A stretch of DNA of 64,000 nt from CAYZJV01 sp964478945. Lineage in GTDB: Bacteria > Spirochaetota > Spirochaetia > Sphaerochaetales > Sphaerochaetaceae. Below the pieces are notes generated by a model, which saw nothing but the letters and a program-made list of their open reading frames with translations, was not told the DNA's origin and searched no databases. The position numbers and the translations under genes were made by a program. The stretch spans positions 23,595 to 87,594 of the forward strand of contig CAYZJV010000004.1 of assembly GCA_964478945.1 (NCBI GenBank). Direction: 5' to 3'. How positions within the stretch are numbered: the first letter of the stretch is position 1; the number at the start of each line of letters is the position of its first letter. This document shows positions 19,601-27,459 of this stretch, in pieces.

Positions 19601-19774
19601 GAGGTGTCGTCTGTGAAACGGGAGCAGGTGAAGCAAATCCCGATCGAACGACGCAAACACAACTTCGAGGAGGTGGAACTCCCCTGGATTGAAGAGGTGG
19701 CGAGAGCGCAGGCACACCGGTGCCTCCGGTGCGACTATGGCAAACATATCAACGAGGAGGTAGCCCATGTGTAA
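16643..19774 (+). CDS. hydB: Hydrogenase flavoprotein subunit: NuoF-like module fused to a GltD-like FAD/NAD(P) module
   Basis: 1043 residues with three parts. Residues ~28-110 are a thioredoxin-like [2Fe-2S] domain (CTGGGCIASGS, TGCLGPCSKG). Residues ~130-545 are NuoF, with the FMN/NADH loop GRGGAGFPTWLKW and the [4Fe-4S] motif SCGKCVPCRVG plus a later cysteine in TALCGLGQT. Where HydB normally continues with a two-cluster ferredoxin tail, this protein has a full GltD/NfnB-like region from ~555: cysteines in CQSACP and CSRVCFHTCEDKC, the FAD motif IGAGPAGLSC, and a second nucleotide site IGGGNAAIDAARTALRLG followed by VYRRSQDEMPA. The Arg pair there is typical of NADPH-using relatives. ATG 16643 is preferred over 16637, which abuts the Shine-Dalgarno. 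It overlaps hydA by 8 bp. Confidence 0.9.
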   Translation: MKTNDGVRTFLEQSDKMMANAKKQAKERTVLVCTGGGCIASGSLDILNTFEEAIAREGLKIKVVGTGCLGPCSKGPVVRIMPEHTIYQNLCSDDVEEIVSQHLGQGKVVTRLLFTDDHHGEVVEKPEDSTFFSPQRKIVLRNCGTVDPLEIESYIGHGGYRGIAKVLGENDRKGVIESIKESGLKGRGGAGFPTWLKWQFTHDASGDEKYVLCNADEGDPGAFMDRSVLEGDPHSIIEGMAIAAFAVGATQGYVYVRAEYPLAVARLHRAIEQAREKSLLGKDILGSGFDFDLDIRMGSGAFVCGEETALINSIEGKRGEPRPRPPFPAQKGLWNAPTLLNNVETYANVPAIMERGADWYNSVGTDASKGTKVFALAGAVNTTGLVEIPIGTPLGDLVFSIGGGIKKGRTFKAAQIGGPSGGCIPKEHLSVPLDYEPLKELGAIIGSGGLIVLDDTSCMVDVARYFLEFVQEESCGKCVPCRVGTKRMLEILERICDGEGEEEDIDKLVELGTWIKQTALCGLGQTAPNPVLSTIRHFRSEYEAHIRDHHCEAGVCPGLVRAPCQSACPAHVDVPGFVSLVGEGRYAEALLLHRERNPLAAICSRVCFHTCEDKCRRSTLDDPVAIRSVKRFMVDQEVTIQIPEVRPNDANLKRKVTIIGAGPAGLSCAYFLARIGYRPTILESSVRPGGMLVQTIPAYRLPRETMAREIRMIERMGVEIVTERTMGKDFTLESLLEDGNEAIFLAVGAPDSLSMGLPGEDADGVVQAVPFLQRYNIRGSVDVGNHVVVIGGGNAAIDAARTALRLGAQSVKIVYRRSQDEMPAYEEEVAEAVQEGVVISCLTQPVEIIKNKQGKVKAVSCLRMGLGSFDASGRRRPMAQSQDPVTIKADQVIMAIGQRLDISSLTGSKKIMLNDRNFISVDPTNGATTLPGVFAGGDCVDGPSSVVEAIASGERAAVGIDEYLTGENHAFWRYEKIIETSYDPESEVSSVKREQVKQIPIERRKHNFEEVELPWIEEVARAQAHRCLRCDYGKHINEEVAHV

Positions 19775-21545
19775 TGTAACCATCAACGGAAAGTCTTTGC
19801 AGGTTCCCGACAACATCACGATACTGAAAGCAGCCACCGAAGCTGGAATCAAGATACCGACACTCTGCTATCTCGACGGATTGACCCCAATGGGTGCGTG
19901 TCGGGTATGTGTGGTGGAGGTCGAAGGAGCTCCTACCCTCGCGGCATCATGTTCCACACCCGTACGGGATAAAATGGTGGTGCGGACCAATTCGAAACGG
20001 GTTCGAGACGCAAGGCGAACGGTCGTGGAGCTCCTTCTGAGCGAACACGATGGAGACTGCCAACTGTGTGCGCGGAGCGAGGATTGCGAACTGCGGATCC
20101 TGGCCGAGGAACTGGGAATCAGAACCAACCGTTATACCGGAGAGAAGCCTGCGGGAGGTGTCGACGATTCGACCGCCGCATTGGTACGTGACAACGGCAA
20201 GTGCATCAAATGCAGACGCTGTGTACAAGTATGTTCCGAAATCCAACATGTGGGGGTACTTTCGGCCCAGTATCGTGGCTACCACACCACCATAGGACCG
20301 GCATTCACCGATCCTCTTGAGAGCGTAGCCTGCGTACAATGTGGCCAATGCGCCGCAGTCTGTCCTGTAGGCGCAATTGTGGAGACGAGCCATATCGAGA
20401 AGGTCCTTTCCGCACTCGACGATCCCCACACCCATGTGGTGGTCCAGACCGCTCCTGCAATCAGGGCCGCATTGGGTGAATGCTTCGGATTGCCGCCCGG
20501 CACCTTGGTTACGGGAAAGATGGTGAGTGCTCTGAAGGAACTGGGGTTCGATGGAGTGTTCGATACCGACTTCACCGCCGATTTGACGATCTTGGAGGAG
20601 GGAACCGAATTACTTACGAGGTTGAGAAGTCGATTCGTGTTGGGGAGGGAAGTCCCCCTTCCCCAATTTACCAGCTGTTCACCCGGATGGATCAACTATG
20701 CCGAGCATTACTTTCCCGATTTCCTTCCCAACCTATCCTCATGCAAATCGCCACAACAAATGTTCGGAGCGGTTGCCAAGACCTACTATGCACAGAAAAT
20801 CGGAGTCGATCCATCCAAGATGGTGGTGGTTTCGGTGATGCCGTGTACTGCCAAGAAATTCGAGGCTGCTCGACCCGAGATGCGTTCAAGCGGGTTCCAG
20901 GATGTCGACTATGTGCTGACCACCCGGGAGTTGGGTGATTTGATCAAAATGGAGGGTATCGACTTCTTGGCGCTCCCGGAGGGGAAGATGGATGCTCCCT
21001 TGGGAATCTCGACCGGTGCGGCCGATATCTTTGCCAATACCGGAGGAGTGATGGAGGCTGCCCTGCGGACAGTCCATGCGGTCACCACAGGAAGGAATTT
21101 GGAGAGCGAGAACCTACATGTCGCACCTCTGGCCGGATTGGATGGGATAAAGACGGCCTCCGTCGTATTGACCGGAACGGTGGATGCATGGTCGTTCCTG
21201 GAGGGCAAGGAGGTAAAGGTTGCGGTAGCCCATGGATTGGGAAACGCGGCCAAATTGATCGAACATATCAGGGAGAACCCCGATGAATTCCAGTTCGTTG
21301 AAATCATGACTTGTCCTGGTGGTTGTATCGGTGGCGGTGGTCAACCGAGGTTCACCACCGACGAAATTCGAAAAGCGAGGATCCAAGCAATATACCGTGA
21401 GGATGAGGGTAAGGAATTCAGGCAATCACATGAAAACCCCGCGGTGAACCAACTCTACGAAGAATTTCTTGGAAAACCGTTGGGAGAGAAGTCTCACCAC
21501 CTGCTCCATACCGATTATTTCGAGAAGAAACGGGTCAAGAATTAA
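19767..21545 (+). CDS. hydA: [FeFe] hydrogenase catalytic subunit (group A3-like)
   Basis: Reversible H2-forming subunit of 592 residues. N-terminal [2Fe-2S] ligands are C34, C45, C48 and C62. The His-ligated [4Fe-4S] motif is H94, C98, C101, C107. Two ferredoxin clusters follow: C146/149/152/156 and C189/192/195/199. The H-cluster motifs are TSCSPGW (302-308), MPCTAKKFE (358-366) and EIMTCPGGCIGGGGQP (512-527). L1 has Ser where the textbook motif has a second Cys. The gene overlaps hydB and follows GAGGAGG. Maturases HydEFG are not in the window. The 3' end shares four bases with the converging TolC gene. Confidence 0.96.
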   Translation: MCNVTINGKSLQVPDNITILKAATEAGIKIPTLCYLDGLTPMGACRVCVVEVEGAPTLAASCSTPVRDKMVVRTNSKRVRDARRTVVELLLSEHDGDCQLCARSEDCELRILAEELGIRTNRYTGEKPAGGVDDSTAALVRDNGKCIKCRRCVQVCSEIQHVGVLSAQYRGYHTTIGPAFTDPLESVACVQCGQCAAVCPVGAIVETSHIEKVLSALDDPHTHVVVQTAPAIRAALGECFGLPPGTLVTGKMVSALKELGFDGVFDTDFTADLTILEEGTELLTRLRSRFVLGREVPLPQFTSCSPGWINYAEHYFPDFLPNLSSCKSPQQMFGAVAKTYYAQKIGVDPSKMVVVSVMPCTAKKFEAARPEMRSSGFQDVDYVLTTRELGDLIKMEGIDFLALPEGKMDAPLGISTGAADIFANTGGVMEAALRTVHAVTTGRNLESENLHVAPLAGLDGIKTASVVLTGTVDAWSFLEGKEVKVAVAHGLGNAAKLIEHIRENPDEFQFVEIMTCPGGCIGGGGQPRFTTDEIRKARIQAIYREDEGKEFRQSHENPAVNQLYEEFLGKPLGEKSHHLLHTDYFEKKRVKN

Positions 21546-23140
21546 AGTCCCAAGAAGAGGGAGATCTGCGCATCGAGCAATCGGAGCGCACGTAGCTTCT
21601 GCAACATGACGAAAGCGGCCTCGTAGAGCTTCAGTTCGGCTCTACGGAAGGCCGTTTTGTCGATAATGCCTGCATCGAGACGAATCTGGGCGACTTCGAC
21701 ATCCACCAACGCCAGATTGTAGGAATCCATGAGGAGCGAGAGCGAGGCAACACCTTCATCGACATCACGTTGGAATTGGTCGAATCGATCCATGACCGCC
21801 TCTTGCGCGCTACTGCTGTCCAATGTAGCCTGGACGATCTGTTCATCGGCCAGAGCCTTGGTGGTCCTACCAAGAGATCGTGAGAGATCGGTCGCCATGA
21901 AGGTAACCGCGACATTCACCACAGGATCACTTGATGAGAAGAGTTTTTCCACCGAGTCGACGAATGTATTGCCCGCCGTTACCGTATAGAATGGCGAGGC
22001 CTGCATTGATATGGACAGTCGCGGGGCATCCGCTGGATTTCCCAGGCTCCTGTCCAATCGTGAGATCTGCAAGGCCCGTTGCGCGTCCATATATGCACCA
22101 TCTGCCTGCAAAGCCTGTTCCACAGTGGTATCGTCGTTCGGAAGGTTTCCATCGGCATAGGAGAGCAATCTTTGCAGGGATGCATCGGTAATCCGATTCG
22201 GTTCGAAAGAGACTTCATCTCCAGAGAGGGTTTCGATCGTCGTTTCGAGTGAAGCGATCTCCTGTTCAATACTGGTGATGCTGTTGAGCAATTCCCGCAA
22301 CGATTGTTCCTCACGCAACACCTCGTTCATTCCCTTGATGCCGGCCTCAAGATCCAGTTTCGATGATTCCAGTGCGGTATTTGACAAGATGGCCTGTTGC
22401 ACGAGCAACCAACGATTTTCCAAGAGAGCTTGACGGGCATGGTGCAACTCCATCGTCTGGACCGCGAGTTCTTGCTTCGTACGGTCCAATGTCTGCGAAG
22501 CTCCCGCATATTGCAATTGTTGTTTTTCCAGCAGTTTCCGTCCATATGAGACATCGATGAATCCATCGCCGATGAAAAGTGGTTGTTGAAGTGTAATTCC
22601 CAACGAAGGTTGCTGTTTCCATGCATTTGCCCCTCCATCGGTCGAGGTCAGCGAGATGCTGTGGGAGAGGGAAAGATCGATCGATCCGGCACTTCCCAAC
22701 TGCTGGGAAATACCGGCTCCAAGACCAAATTTGTGTGATTCGATGGTTGTGGTGGGTCCGGGAAAACTCTCTCTGGTGATCAGGTTGTATCCATATAGGG
22801 GATTGGAGGGATCGGTCATGATCGAGAACACCGGTCTCCCTTCCCTTCTCACTTGCTGCAGTTGGGCATCCTGGATACGCAACACCGATTCCAAGCGGGC
22901 CAAGGTAGTGCTTTGGGCCACCCAATTCGTATCGTACACAGGATCTTCAAATGACAATCCACTGTCCCATTGTTCCAAAAATTCCACCAAAGCATCAATA
23001 TCCAACATGGTGGGGTATTCACTCATGCCGGTGAATTCCTCGGTTACGTCAGGATAGCGGTATCCCAAGTCTTCCGAATGGATGGGAAGTGCCATAAAAA
23101 TCAGGACAACCAAGGAGATGAGTACAACAACAGGTTTCAT
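21542..23140 (-). CDS. TolC-family outer-membrane channel, system 2
   Basis: 532 residues with a hydrophobic signal peptide (MKPVVVLISLVVLIFMALPI then HSE). It has two TolC-like repeats: beta segments (FGLGAGISQQLGSAGSIDLS) alternating with long helices (QLQYAGASQTLDRTKQELAV; DRFDQFQRDVDEGVASLSLL). A substantial N-terminal region before the first repeat makes it longer than system 1. It is the last gene of the second efflux operon; the start overlaps the pump stop by 4 bp. Confidence 0.83.
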   Translation of the reverse strand: MKPVVVLISLVVLIFMALPIHSEDLGYRYPDVTEEFTGMSEYPTMLDIDALVEFLEQWDSGLSFEDPVYDTNWVAQSTTLARLESVLRIQDAQLQQVRREGRPVFSIMTDPSNPLYGYNLITRESFPGPTTTIESHKFGLGAGISQQLGSAGSIDLSLSHSISLTSTDGGANAWKQQPSLGITLQQPLFIGDGFIDVSYGRKLLEKQQLQYAGASQTLDRTKQELAVQTMELHHARQALLENRWLLVQQAILSNTALESSKLDLEAGIKGMNEVLREEQSLRELLNSITSIEQEIASLETTIETLSGDEVSFEPNRITDASLQRLLSYADGNLPNDDTTVEQALQADGAYMDAQRALQISRLDRSLGNPADAPRLSISMQASPFYTVTAGNTFVDSVEKLFSSSDPVVNVAVTFMATDLSRSLGRTTKALADEQIVQATLDSSSAQEAVMDRFDQFQRDVDEGVASLSLLMDSYNLALVDVEVAQIRLDAGIIDKTAFRRAELKLYEAAFVMLQKLRALRLLDAQISLFLGL

Positions 23141-26100
23141 GGGGTCCTCCGTTCCTTACGACCGTAAAAAAGTCCATAGAGCAATGGAATGATGAAAAGT
23201 GCGCTCAGTGTGGAAAACAGCAGTCCGAACATGATGGTACTCGCCATCGGTCCCCACACCACACTGGTACCACCCAGGCCGATCGCGGTGGGCAACAGTC
23301 CGCCTATGGTGGTGAGACTGGTGAGGAGTATCGGTCTGATGCGGCTGCGTGCGGCAAGTTGCACCGCCTCCACCACCGATTTGCCTTCGGAACGCAATTC
23401 GTTGATAAAGCTGATCAATACAATCGCATCGTTCACCGCGATTCCAGCCAAAGCCACACCGGCATAGATCACGGTGGTTGAGAAAGGGGTGCCCGAGAAG
23501 AAGAGGAAGAGGATCACTCCGACAAAAGCGAAGGGAACCGATATGAGGATCAGCAACGGCTGGCTGTAACTGTTGAACTGGGCTCCGAGAATCAGGTAGA
23601 TCAAGAAGATTCCCAGTAGGAACACCCTAAGGATGTCGAGGAGTAGTGAAGAGAATTCACTGAACTCTCCACCGGTTCCGAAGACCACACCCTCGTAACG
23701 GCCCTCCATGGAGTTTTCCCAGTATGTGGCGACATAATCGTCGACGGCCTGAAGGTCGATATCCTCATCGGCTTCCGCTGTGATGGTGATCTCACGCTTT
23801 CCGTCCACCCTTCTAATGGAACCGACGGAAGCTCCAGGCTCAATGGTCGCGACGCTTGAGAATGGAATCAAACGACCATCGTCGGTCGGGACCATGGCTT
23901 GTTCGAGATCAGAATAATCGGTGGAACCATTGAAATAGAATCTGGCTACTATGGAGATTTCTTCATTGTTGATGAAGAACGAACCGATAGGCAGTCCTTC
24001 GAATCGTGCCCTGACAAAAGTCCCCATCGTTTGTACCGAGATCCCCAGAGCACTTGCCCTTTCTTGATTCAGACGTATCTTCAATTCCGGGCTGCCCTCT
24101 TCATAATCGCTTTCAATGGTGTAGACGCCATCCACTCCCCCAAGCACCTCCATGAGTTCCTTGGAAGCTTCAACGATACTCGAATAGTTGTCTCCGGATA
24201 CCCGGTAACTCAAGGGAGCTGCGGTCGGAGGTCCGTTTTGGGCTTTGCGAAAGAAGACCTGTTCGGTTCCCGAAATGTAGTAGGTGTTCTTTTCAACCTC
24301 ATGGATGATTTCGTCGATGCTCCGGGTCCTCCCCTCATCGACTTCAGCCAAATCGACAATGATTTGGGCGGCATTGGAGGTTCGGCCACCTCCCGAGTCG
24401 CCGCTGGTGGTTCCAATGCTACTGGAGATCGACAACACCTCTCCTTTCCCGATCATGGGGAGGAGGGTTTTTTCAAACTGCCGCACCACGGAATCGGTTA
24501 CCCCGAGACTACTTCCTTTCGGTGTGGTGATGTCGATGGTGAAGTAACTGTAGTCTTCTGCTGAGAAGAGATCGACATTCAATAGCGGGATGAGGGCAAA
24601 CGTTCCCACCATCACCACCAAAAAGAGTACAAGAAGCACTCCCTTGAACCGGTAGAAGAAGGCGAACAGTGTCGAATATCCGTTCTGTACCTTTTCAAAC
24701 CATGCCCCAGGTTCCCTCTTTCGTCTCGCTTTCCTTTCCTTGCCCCAGTCGGCGAAGTGGCTGGGAAGAATCATCAAGGCTTCACCGGTACTGGCGATCA
24801 AGGCGATGGTAACCGTAAGTGGAATGACACGAAGGAACTTGCCGATCGTGCCGGGAATGATCATCAGGGGAAGGAATGCCGCTATGGTCGTACCGGTTGC
24901 GGCGATGATGGGCCATACCACCTGGTTGGTCCCCTTGATCGCCGCATCATGACGGGAAAGTCCCATCTGTTGGTAACTGTAGGAGTTTTCTATGATCACG
25001 ATCGCATGGTCGACTATGAGTCCGAGCACCAGCACCAGACCGAACAGGGTATTGGTGTTGATCGTTTCACCCAAGAGATCGAGAGCCAGGAAAGTGAGTG
25101 CGAACGTGACCGGAATCCCCAGTGCCGTCATCAAGGCATTGCGGAAACCGATGAACAACCAAAGGATTACCAGAAGGATCACCAAACCCATGACCGCATT
25201 GCTGGCCAATACCGAGAGGCTCGATGCTATTTGCACCGTGGAATCGTTGAACAAAGTGAGGGTGGCACCATTCTTCAGTTCGGCCCTGGCCTCCTCCACT
25301 ATTTGTTGGGTCCCCGAAACCACTGCTACAGAGCTGCCACGGGGCACTTTGGTCACCTTCAAGGACACCGAAGGTGTTCCGTTGTAACGGGAGAGGGGGG
25401 CATCGGGGTCGAAGCCGTCCACCACGACAGCCACATCACCCACCCTCACCGTTCCGGTACCACTGGAGGAACGGCGCACGATCACATCGGAAATATCGTC
25501 GACACTCTCTATCAGACCGAGCGTCCTGAGAAGGTATTCTCTCGATCCGCTTGCAAGCGTTCCTCCCGGGATCACCCGATTTTGATCCTGTACCGCCCTC
25601 AACACCTCGTTGACCGAAAGCCCCAGAGTGGAGAGTTTCACCGGATCGAGATTAATGGCGATTTCCCTATCGGGTAAGCCGATCACCTCCACATCGGACA
25701 CATCCGGCACACGCAGGATCCTATCCCTCAGATGGAAAGCCGCTTCCCGAAGTTGGTCATAGGGAAGGTTCCCACTTACCACGACTTCGATCACCGGAAG
25801 GAAATCGGCTGAGGAAAAGTCGTCCACCAGAGGATCGAGGGTTCCATCGGGAAGCGCCACCTGACTGAATCTGGTCTGCGCATCCTGATAAAGGGCTCTG
25901 AATTCATCGTTGGTGATCCCATCGTCGAATTCGACCCTCACCACCGACAATCCTTCACTAGTGGTGGAGGTTATCCTCTTGAGTTTGTCGATTCCCTGGA
26001 AGGCATTCTCCACGGGAATCGTGACCGATGACTCGAGATCCTCGGCGCTGGCTCCTGGATAGGGTACGATGATGTTCACCCAGTAGAAGGGAACCTCGGC

Positions 26101-26238
26101 AAATTGCTCTTGGGGAAGCCGTACGAGACTGAACACTCCAAGTGCAAGTATCGTGATCATCAGTATGTTGATGAGGACGGGTTTCGTGACCGAAAAGCGT
26201 CCGATGCTGAATCGTGTATCGCGATTGTCGGTTTCCAT
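23137..26238 (-). CDS. RND-family efflux pump, inner-membrane subunit, system 2
   Basis: About 1033 residues with the duplicated RND plan. It has an N-terminal helix (KPVLINILMITILALGVFSL), porter domains, a first helix bundle with GLIVDHAIVIIENS (one acidic residue kept), and a C-terminal bundle with LAGIAVNDAIVLISFINELR and RIRPILLTSLTTIGG. ATG 26238 follows GGAGG at 5 bp. ATG 26259 is also possible because it overlaps the adaptor stop as ATGA and adds seven residues. It is only moderately similar to system 1, so the two operons do not look like a recent duplication. Confidence 0.92.
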   Translation of the reverse strand: METDNRDTRFSIGRFSVTKPVLINILMITILALGVFSLVRLPQEQFAEVPFYWVNIIVPYPGASAEDLESSVTIPVENAFQGIDKLKRITSTTSEGLSVVRVEFDDGITNDEFRALYQDAQTRFSQVALPDGTLDPLVDDFSSADFLPVIEVVVSGNLPYDQLREAAFHLRDRILRVPDVSDVEVIGLPDREIAINLDPVKLSTLGLSVNEVLRAVQDQNRVIPGGTLASGSREYLLRTLGLIESVDDISDVIVRRSSSGTGTVRVGDVAVVVDGFDPDAPLSRYNGTPSVSLKVTKVPRGSSVAVVSGTQQIVEEARAELKNGATLTLFNDSTVQIASSLSVLASNAVMGLVILLVILWLFIGFRNALMTALGIPVTFALTFLALDLLGETINTNTLFGLVLVLGLIVDHAIVIIENSYSYQQMGLSRHDAAIKGTNQVVWPIIAATGTTIAAFLPLMIIPGTIGKFLRVIPLTVTIALIASTGEALMILPSHFADWGKERKARRKREPGAWFEKVQNGYSTLFAFFYRFKGVLLVLFLVVMVGTFALIPLLNVDLFSAEDYSYFTIDITTPKGSSLGVTDSVVRQFEKTLLPMIGKGEVLSISSSIGTTSGDSGGGRTSNAAQIIVDLAEVDEGRTRSIDEIIHEVEKNTYYISGTEQVFFRKAQNGPPTAAPLSYRVSGDNYSSIVEASKELMEVLGGVDGVYTIESDYEEGSPELKIRLNQERASALGISVQTMGTFVRARFEGLPIGSFFINNEEISIVARFYFNGSTDYSDLEQAMVPTDDGRLIPFSSVATIEPGASVGSIRRVDGKREITITAEADEDIDLQAVDDYVATYWENSMEGRYEGVVFGTGGEFSEFSSLLLDILRVFLLGIFLIYLILGAQFNSYSQPLLILISVPFAFVGVILFLFFSGTPFSTTVIYAGVALAGIAVNDAIVLISFINELRSEGKSVVEAVQLAARSRIRPILLTSLTTIGGLLPTAIGLGGTSVVWGPMASTIMFGLLFSTLSALFIIPLLYGLFYGRKERRTP

Positions 26239-26255
26239 GTGATCCTCCGCTGCAC

Positions 26256-27350
26256 TCATTCTTCGTAACCGGTGGCTACCGATGAACCGTCCTCGATACG
26301 CGACAAGCCACTTACCAACACCTCCGAACCGACGATGTCGAAGTCCTCGTCGATCGGCCGTATCGCAAGGTTGTCACCATAACGATCCACAACATCCACT
26401 TCCACCAGATCAGCGGTACTGCCATTCCTCACATACACATAGGTCTTGCCGTCCCTGTTCACCATAGCCGCATTGGGAACCAATGGATGAAGCGGAGCAC
26501 GATCATTTTCAATCGTCACTTTGGCCGACACCCCGGATCGAATCAGTTCGGGTCGGGGATTGGGAAAATCGACCAGCACTGTCCAACTTCCGGTGCGGGC
26601 ATCACTACCGCTGCTTATGGCTCTTACCACACCTTCGGCTTTGATCGTCTCATTGGGAGTGGAAATCTCGATGACTGCGTTCGCTCCTTCATGTACGGAA
26701 AATATTTGCGATTGTCCCAAAGACAAGGATGCCCTGAGATTGTCCAGATCAATAATTCTTGCTATGGTCTGTCCCGCTTGAAGGGTATCCCCCACAACCG
26801 GCAGAAAACCTCCATCAGCGATACTTCCCGCTATCGGCGCGCTCACCCTGGTGTCGTCGAAGGTGGCTTGTGCCCGCTCCAATTGGGACTCCAAACCTTC
26901 CAAGGTGGCTTTGCTTTGGTTGAGGGAGCTCAACGATACCGCACCCTTGGCATGGAGTTGGGTTTGCACTTCAACCTCCTTCCTGGCATTTTCCACTTGC
27001 CGGGAGAGTTGGCTGGCCGCAAGACGGGCCGCGGTAGCCTCAAGGGTCACCAGTGTGGTTCCCGCTTCAACCTTCTGTCCCAACTGGAAATCGACACTCT
27101 GCACCACACCGGAGGTCTTGGCCTTTACGATGAGTTCGTTTTGCCCCTGCACCACTGTGCTCGCTTCAATGGTAGGTCGCAAGGCGGCCCGTTCGACTAC
27201 CACCGTGGAAGTGACCAGCTGGGTATAGTCGGTGGCCGCCGATGTGGATTCCACCACCGCCACTTCTTGCGTCTCCTTTACACAGGAGGTCATCGCAATA
27301 AGGATGAGAAGCGTCAATAGAATCATCGAGATTTTCCGAACCGCCACCAT
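26256..27350 (-). CDS. RND efflux adaptor lipoprotein, system 2
   Basis: Periplasmic adaptor of 364 residues, probably lipid-anchored: a hydrophobic N-terminus is followed by a lipobox-like AMTSC. It has the half-lipoyl motifs (KAKTSGVVQSVDFQLGQKVE; VSAPIAGSIADGGFLPVVGD), a helical hairpin (RLAASQLSRQVENARKEVEV), a barrel (RASLSLGQSQIFSVHEGANA) and a membrane-proximal domain (NAAMVNRDGKTYVYVRNGST). ATG 27350 has GGAGG 5 bp upstream. First gene of the adaptor-pump-channel operon. Confidence 0.88.
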   Translation of the reverse strand: MVAVRKISMILLTLLILIAMTSCVKETQEVAVVESTSAATDYTQLVTSTVVVERAALRPTIEASTVVQGQNELIVKAKTSGVVQSVDFQLGQKVEAGTTLVTLEATAARLAASQLSRQVENARKEVEVQTQLHAKGAVSLSSLNQSKATLEGLESQLERAQATFDDTRVSAPIAGSIADGGFLPVVGDTLQAGQTIARIIDLDNLRASLSLGQSQIFSVHEGANAVIEISTPNETIKAEGVVRAISSGSDARTGSWTVLVDFPNPRPELIRSGVSAKVTIENDRAPLHPLVPNAAMVNRDGKTYVYVRNGSTADLVEVDVVDRYGDNLAIRPIDEDFDIVGSEVLVSGLSRIEDGSSVATGYEE

Positions 27351-27367
27351 ATGTCCCTCCATGGTAT

Positions 27368-27395
27368 CCTATATCAATATTTGAAATCTTTTCAA
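27368..27395 (-). promoter_or_regulatory. Candidate promoter for efflux operon 2
   Basis: Minus strand: TTGAAA at 27395-27390, 16-bp spacer, TATAGG at 27373-27368, about 18 bp before the adaptor start codon. Upstream, CCATGAA (27419-27425) and TTCATGG (27448-27454) form a loose inverted repeat that may be the manC terminator or an operator. Confidence 0.4.
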
Positions 27396-27459
27396 TTTTT
27401 TGAAGTGTAAGTGAAATACCATGAAGCGGCAACATGCATTGAAAAATTTCATGGATTTT

